From positions 1 to 64,000 of the forward strand of contig JACPZK010000022.1 in NCBI GenBank assembly GCA_016195565.1: 64,000 nucleotides of DNA, written 5' to 3'. Positions 60,717 through 64,000 of this stretch are shown piece after piece. Under the pieces are notes generated by a model, which was not told the origin of the DNA, did no database searches, and saw only the letters and a program-made list of their open reading frames with translations. A program made the position numbers and the translations under genes. The DNA is from Nitrospirota bacterium (GTDB lineage: Bacteria > Nitrospirota > Thermodesulfovibrionia > Thermodesulfovibrionales > UBA1546). Each line of letters starts with the position of its first letter. The first letter of the stretch is position 1.

Positions 60717-63385
60717 TGATGCACCTCCTTAGCTAATAAATTAGCTGCTTCGTTAATCATAGTTAGCGTTCCCCAGTATCCGATAGTAATCCTGTGGTTG
60801 TTTCCCAAAACCTTGTACACAGGGAACCCCATCTGATACAAAGGCGCTCCGAGCCTCTTTGCCGTATCTTCAGCATGGGAATTCGATACGAGAAGATCGA
60901 AGTCTCCTTCTATTGAGAAAAGGGCGCTTTTATTTACATCGACTTCAAAAACCTCAGCGCCCATCTCTTCAAGCCATCTTGATGTCTGTACTGAAAGGTC
61001 AGGCTCAAGTGCAGTGCATATTTTTTTACTGCCATAATAAAAATGAGCATCCCTCATACCATCAATCAAAATCCTTCTCTGCCGCTCGTATTTTTGGGGA
61101 ATCGGCTTGCCGCTCAACATCGAAAGCGTTTCCATAAGCATATCCGTATCCCTTAATCCTGCTATGCTTTCAAGCGCCTTGTATTCTATGTTGAACCTGT
61201 CTTTCAGCTGCTTAGCGGAAGTCTCCATGCTTGCGCCTATGGCAATAGTGAACTCTGATTTCGACATCTCCTTAATTTCATCAATCTTCGTGCCTCCAAG
61301 AGACAAGGCCGACAGGCCCTGCCTGCTTCCGTCGAGCGCTGACAGGTCAGGCAAAATTATAGACCTTAAGCCGAACGACTCGATAATCTCCCTCAGTTCT
61401 GTGAAATCGGCAGGGGTGAGATGCGAGCCGACAATGACATTGATCTGCCTTTCTGTGAACTGTGAACTGTGAACTGTGAACGAATTTTCAGCAATATGCA
61501 AAAGCGCTTCCACTGCTTTTGCATACCCTATTTCCAATCCTCCTTCATAATCAGGCGTTGCAACATTGATAATTTGGCACCTTGAATCTTGAATTTTGAA
61601 TTTTAAATTTTTAATTGCACTTGCCGCATCATCACCCTTTACTTCTGAGAGTCCTGATGTGAGAATGCCGATTAGCTCAGGATTGTTCTTTTCTATAAAT
61701 CCCTTGACCGCTTCCGTTATATTTTCTTCGCTTCCCATAACCACATTCTCTGTAAAGAGCTTTGTGGATGCGAGCGCTATTGGCTCCCTGAAATGCTTTG
61801 TCAGAAGAACCTTTCCGAGAAATGTGCATCCCTGCGCGCCGTGAATAATAGGCAGAGCTTTATGTATCCCCTGAAATGCGATTGCTGCGCCGATGGACTG
61901 TGAGTGTTTGAGGGGATTGATGAGTACATCATTCCCTTGTCTGTCATTGCGAGCAAAGCGAAGCAATCCCTTATCTTTTGAGATTGCTTCAGCACTTCGT
62001 GCCTCGCAAAGACTCTGAGTATGACTGTTGACTGATTGCTGATTGCTATAAAACCTTATGCCGTTGCTTATCTGCTCCGCCAGATTTACCAGCCCGTCAT
62101 ATCCTGCGTACGCGGTATGCCTTTCCTGATTCACGTCAACAAACGGATATCCTTCCTTTATTGCAAGGTACTGGTTCCTTCCTCCCGCAACAAGTATATC
62201 TGCATTATTTTCTTTCAGAAGTCTGAGCAGATTTTTGGGTGTTACATCTTCAATAAGAGGCGCATCCTGCCCCAATATCTCCTTCATCTTCTCCTCATCC
62301 TCAAAGGTACTCTTCTTTGTTCCTACTGCCACTATCTCAATCCCTAAATCAAGGAGTGCAGAGATAAAAGACCAGCTCTTCACGCCTCCGGTATAAAGCA
62401 CAGCCTTTTTGCCTCTTAAATGTTCGTAAGTCTTCAATCTTTCTTGAAGCCGCTTTTCTTCCTTTGCAATGATTGCTTCAATCTTTGAACTTTCAACTTT
62501 CAACTTTGAACTTATAACTTTTAATGCCTTCGACATCTCTGTCTTTCCAAAGAAAGAAACTTCAACATAAGGAATCCCATATTTTCTTTCCATCTCCCTT
62601 GCTATGTTTATCAATGCCCTGCTGCATACGACTACATTCAGCTTTGCCTTGTGAGCGTATGTTATCTCCTCAAAAGCAGCATCGCCTGTTATCCTCGAAA
62701 GAATCCGTATTCCTGCATCTTTTAGCACGGGCTCGACGAGCCATAAATCGCCTGCAATGTTGTATTCGCCTATAAGATTTATTAACCTCTCCTCACTATA
62801 GGGGGCTCTCCCAGATTTACGGGCGCAGTGAAGCGAAGCCGTAGAATCGGGACTGTCCCCTTCAGGCAGATCGCCGGTTCCTATCACATAGTCGAGCAAT
62901 ACCTCTCCTGCTATTCTGTTCCCTAAGTTTTTTGGCCCCACGAACCCCGGGGCATTAACAGGAATGACACGAATACCAAGTTCTGCTTCCGCTTTTTTGC
63001 AGACAGTCTCTATATCCTCTCCAATAAGTCCGCTTACACATGTGGCATAAACAAATATTGCCTTTGGCTTTACCGACTCATATGTTTGCAAGATCGCATT
63101 GTAAAGTTTCTCCTCAGAGCCATAGATAATGTCCATCTCGGTCATATCTGTTGTAAAACCAATCTTGTGAAGGCTGCCCTTTGACGACAGCGTGCCCCTT
63201 CCTTCCCATGAATTACCGCAGCACGCAATGGGGCCGTGGACAAGGTGTGCTGCATTGGCGATAGGCTGGAGGACTATCATAGCGCCGTCAAATGCGCATG
63301 ATTCCCCGCCTCTGGAACGGCAAACTTTATGCTTGCTCTCCGTATCGCAACCGCTTTGCAGCAATTTATCAATGCTGGTTAACAT
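60713..63385 (-). CDS. nifEN: Fused nitrogenase cofactor scaffold NifE-NifN
   Basis: One 890-codon frame holds both subunits of the scaffold on which FeMo-co matures. Residues ~1-445 are NifE (HGPIACCGNSWEGRGTLSSK, FVYATCVSGLIGEDI, VNAPGFVGPKNLGN). Residues ~485-890 are NifN (IGAAIAFQGIHKALPIIHGA, QGCTFLGKVLLTKHFREP, GILTSGLSEVKGDD). Residues ~446-481 between them are translated repeat DNA: a heptad array followed by a palindromic element (SLCEARSAEAISKDKGLLRF). Three further heptad arrays are translated inside the domains. Fused nifEN genes are known, but this junction is unusual. It follows nifK after 125 bp. Confidence 0.95.
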   Translation of the reverse strand: MLTSIDKLLQSGCDTESKHKVCRSRGGESCAFDGAMIVLQPIANAAHLVHGPIACCGNSWEGRGTLSSKGSLHKIGFTTDMTEMDIIYGSEEKLYNAILQTYESVKPKAIFVYATCVSGLIGEDIETVCKKAEAELGIRVIPVNAPGFVGPKNLGNRIAGEVLLDYVIGTGDLPEGDSPDSTASLHCARKSGRAPYSEERLINLIGEYNIAGDLWLVEPVLKDAGIRILSRITGDAAFEEITYAHKAKLNVVVCSRALINIAREMERKYGIPYVEVSFFGKTEMSKALKVISSKLKVESSKIEAIIAKEEKRLQERLKTYEHLRGKKAVLYTGGVKSWSFISALLDLGIEIVAVGTKKSTFEDEEKMKEILGQDAPLIEDVTPKNLLRLLKENNADILVAGGRNQYLAIKEGYPFVDVNQERHTAYAGYDGLVNLAEQISNGIRFYSNQQSVNSHTQSLCEARSAEAISKDKGLLRFARNDRQGNDVLINPLKHSQSIGAAIAFQGIHKALPIIHGAQGCTFLGKVLLTKHFREPIALASTKLFTENVVMGSEENITEAVKGFIEKNNPELIGILTSGLSEVKGDDAASAIKNLKFKIQDSRCQIINVATPDYEGGLEIGYAKAVEALLHIAENSFTVHSSQFTERQINVIVGSHLTPADFTELREIIESFGLRSIILPDLSALDGSRQGLSALSLGGTKIDEIKEMSKSEFTIAIGASMETSAKQLKDRFNIEYKALESIAGLRDTDMLMETLSMLSGKPIPQKYERQRRILIDGMRDAHFYYGSKKICTALEPDLSVQTSRWLEEMGAEVFEVDVNKSALFSIEGDFDLLVSNSHAEDTAKRLGAPLYQMGFPVYKVLGNNHRITIGYWGTLTMINEAANLLAKEVHQ
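61453..61481. repeat. Heptad tandem repeat (CTGTGAA) translated in the NifN part
   Basis: About four copies of CTGTGAA are read in frame as SFTVHSSQFTE, around residues 634-644 of the fusion. It has the same register and type as the array in moeA. Confidence 0.85.
61581..61615. repeat. A/T heptad repeat translated in the NifN part
   Basis: TTGAATCTTGAATTTTGAAT and following degenerate units encode NLKFKIQDSR, around residues 590-601. Confidence 0.7.
61942..62013. repeat. Palindromic TGTCATTGCGAG element forming the NifE-NifN linker
   Basis: The element starts TGTCATTGCGAG and ends with the near-complement CTCGCAAAGAC. Inside are complementary segments GCGAAGCAATC and GATTGCTTC. It is the same family as the intergenic copy at 28881-29011 and is read through in frame. 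Confidence 0.8.
62022..62048. repeat. Heptad repeat (TGATTGC/TGACTGT) at the NifE-NifN junction
   Basis: Tandem units TGACTGT, TGACTGA and TGATTGC adjoin the palindromic element and encode NQQSVNSH. Confidence 0.65.
62482..62520. repeat. Heptad repeat (CTTTGAA/CTTTCAA) translated in the NifE part
   Basis: Five or so units alternate CTTTGAA and CTTTCAA and encode SSKLKVESSK, around residues 288-301. Confidence 0.8.
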
Positions 63386-63406
63386 TCTTTTTCACCTTTT
63401 TATTGC

Positions 63407-63483
63407 TGTCATTCTGGCTTGTCCAGAATCTTTCTTAATGATTCCATGTGCTTCGGAAGGATTCCCGACAAGCGGAAATGACG
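63407..63483. repeat. REP-like palindromic element between nifK and nifEN
   Basis: GTCATTCTGGCTTGTCCAG at the left is an imperfect complement of GACAAGCGGAAATGAC at the right, with inner arms GATTCC/GGATTC. It fills most of the 125-bp gap and could fold in the polycistronic nif mRNA. Confidence 0.8.
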
Positions 63484-63510
63484 TAATATGAGTTTATTCA
63501 TAATTCCCTA

Positions 63511-64000
63511 TCACCGTATCACATCAAAACTCGTAGTATTCATAGTCTTTCTGTCCATTTCATCAAGAACAGTGTTCACAACCCAGTTAACGAGATTTAT
63601 CACTCCCTGATAGCCGATTACCGGATACCTGTGCAGGTGATGCCTGTCAAAAAGCGGGAAGCCTATTCTGACAAGAGGCGTGCCGGTATCTCTCCAGAGG
63701 AACTTTGCATAAGAATTTCCGATTAATAAATCAACCGGCTCTGTGAACAGAAGAGACCTTAGATGCCACATATCCTTGCCTGCATAGACATGGGCATCTG
63801 CTCCGAATGGACTCTCGCTCAAAAGGGCATTCATATCCTCTTCAAACTTTTTATCTCCCATGGTACAGACGATATGCACCGGGATGCCGCCCATCTCCAT
63901 AAGGAAGCTCACCAGCCCCATCAGCATATCAGGGTCTCCGACCAATGAGAACCTCTTTCCATGCACATAAGGGTGAGAATCTATCATTGCGTCCACAGCC
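63511..64000 (-). CDS. nifK: Nitrogenase molybdenum-iron protein beta chain NifK, C-terminal part (runs off window)
   Basis: The frame is open to the window edge, so only the last ~163 residues of NifK are seen. DAMIDSHPYVHGKRFSLVGD and PVDLLIGNSYAKFLWRDTGT are NifK hallmarks. PLVRIGFPLFDRHHLHRYPV and GYQGVINLVNWVVNTVLDEM are the typical C-terminus. NifK pairs with NifD to form the MoFe protein; nifH and nifD should lie beyond the right edge. Confidence 0.96.
   Translation of the reverse strand, partial: AVDAMIDSHPYVHGKRFSLVGDPDMLMGLVSFLMEMGGIPVHIVCTMGDKKFEEDMNALLSESPFGADAHVYAGKDMWHLRSLLFTEPVDLLIGNSYAKFLWRDTGTPLVRIGFPLFDRHHLHRYPVIGYQGVINLVNWVVNTVLDEMDRKTMNTTSFDVIR

Overview
The window reads like a chromosome segment of an uncultured, anaerobic, nitrogen-fixing Gram-negative bacterium, most plausibly Nitrospirota (Thermodesulfovibrio-like) or a nearby deltaproteobacterial lineage. 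This is inferred from a fused nifE-nifN gene with nifI1/nifI2 PII genes, NrfHA nitrite reduction, a MoeA fused to a periplasmic-binding-like domain, a bacterial eRF1-like protein, and many short palindromic and heptad repeats. No rRNA or tRNA gene, CRISPR array or prophage was seen.

Layout. (1) 1-2.7 kb: IS3-family remnants, a LuxR-type regulator and a DUF433/DUF5615 toxin-antitoxin pair, with a (GTCT)n microsatellite. (2) 2.8-12.3 kb: minus-strand housekeeping genes (moeA fusion, eRF1-like protein, AI-2E-type permease, class-I amidotransferase, pheT, rho, trpF) plus plus-strand queF. (3) 12.5-20.9 kb: a nitrogen block with three ammonium transporters, GlnK, a TorF-like porin, a free-standing Fis/NifA-type HTH protein, and nrfH-nrfA. 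Three transcription units here each carry a -24/-12 (sigma-54) promoter of almost the same sequence. Each also has a TTGT-N8-ACAA site at exactly the same distance (69 bp, start to start), which defines a regulon. (4) 20.9-28.7 kb: a UDP-xylose synthase behind a remnant of UDP-glucose dehydrogenase, a PP-loop protein, a phosphodiesterase-like protein, VanZ, a PhnD-like binding protein co-transcribed with a chemoreceptor, and a PAS-LuxR regulator.

(5) 29.1-57.4 kb: a long plus-strand polysaccharide/glycolipid locus, from PilZ and an acyl-CoA ligase through initiating phosphoglycosyltransferase, Wza and Wzz/tyrosine kinase. It then holds three LpxL-like acyltransferases, three B12-type radical SAM proteins, a flippase, an alkaline-phosphatase-fold enzyme, a glycoside hydrolase, an O-antigen ligase, a methyltransferase, glycosyltransferases, a DUF362 ferredoxin protein and finally a molybdopterin oxidoreductase. 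Many neighbours overlap as ATGA, which suggests translational coupling. All three acyltransferases keep the His of the HX4D/E motif but lack its acid.

(6) 57.5-64 kb: a minus-strand nif operon (nifK partial, nifEN, nifX, nifI1, nifI2, ferredoxin, nifB, ThiF/HesA-like). The nifE-nifN junction is made of a palindromic repeat and a heptad repeat read through as protein.

Regions 3 and 6 describe one nitrogen economy: ammonium from N2 fixation, ammonium from nitrite, uptake, and PII sensing. Region 5 builds the cell surface. All functional calls come from recognising motifs by eye; no database search was possible.
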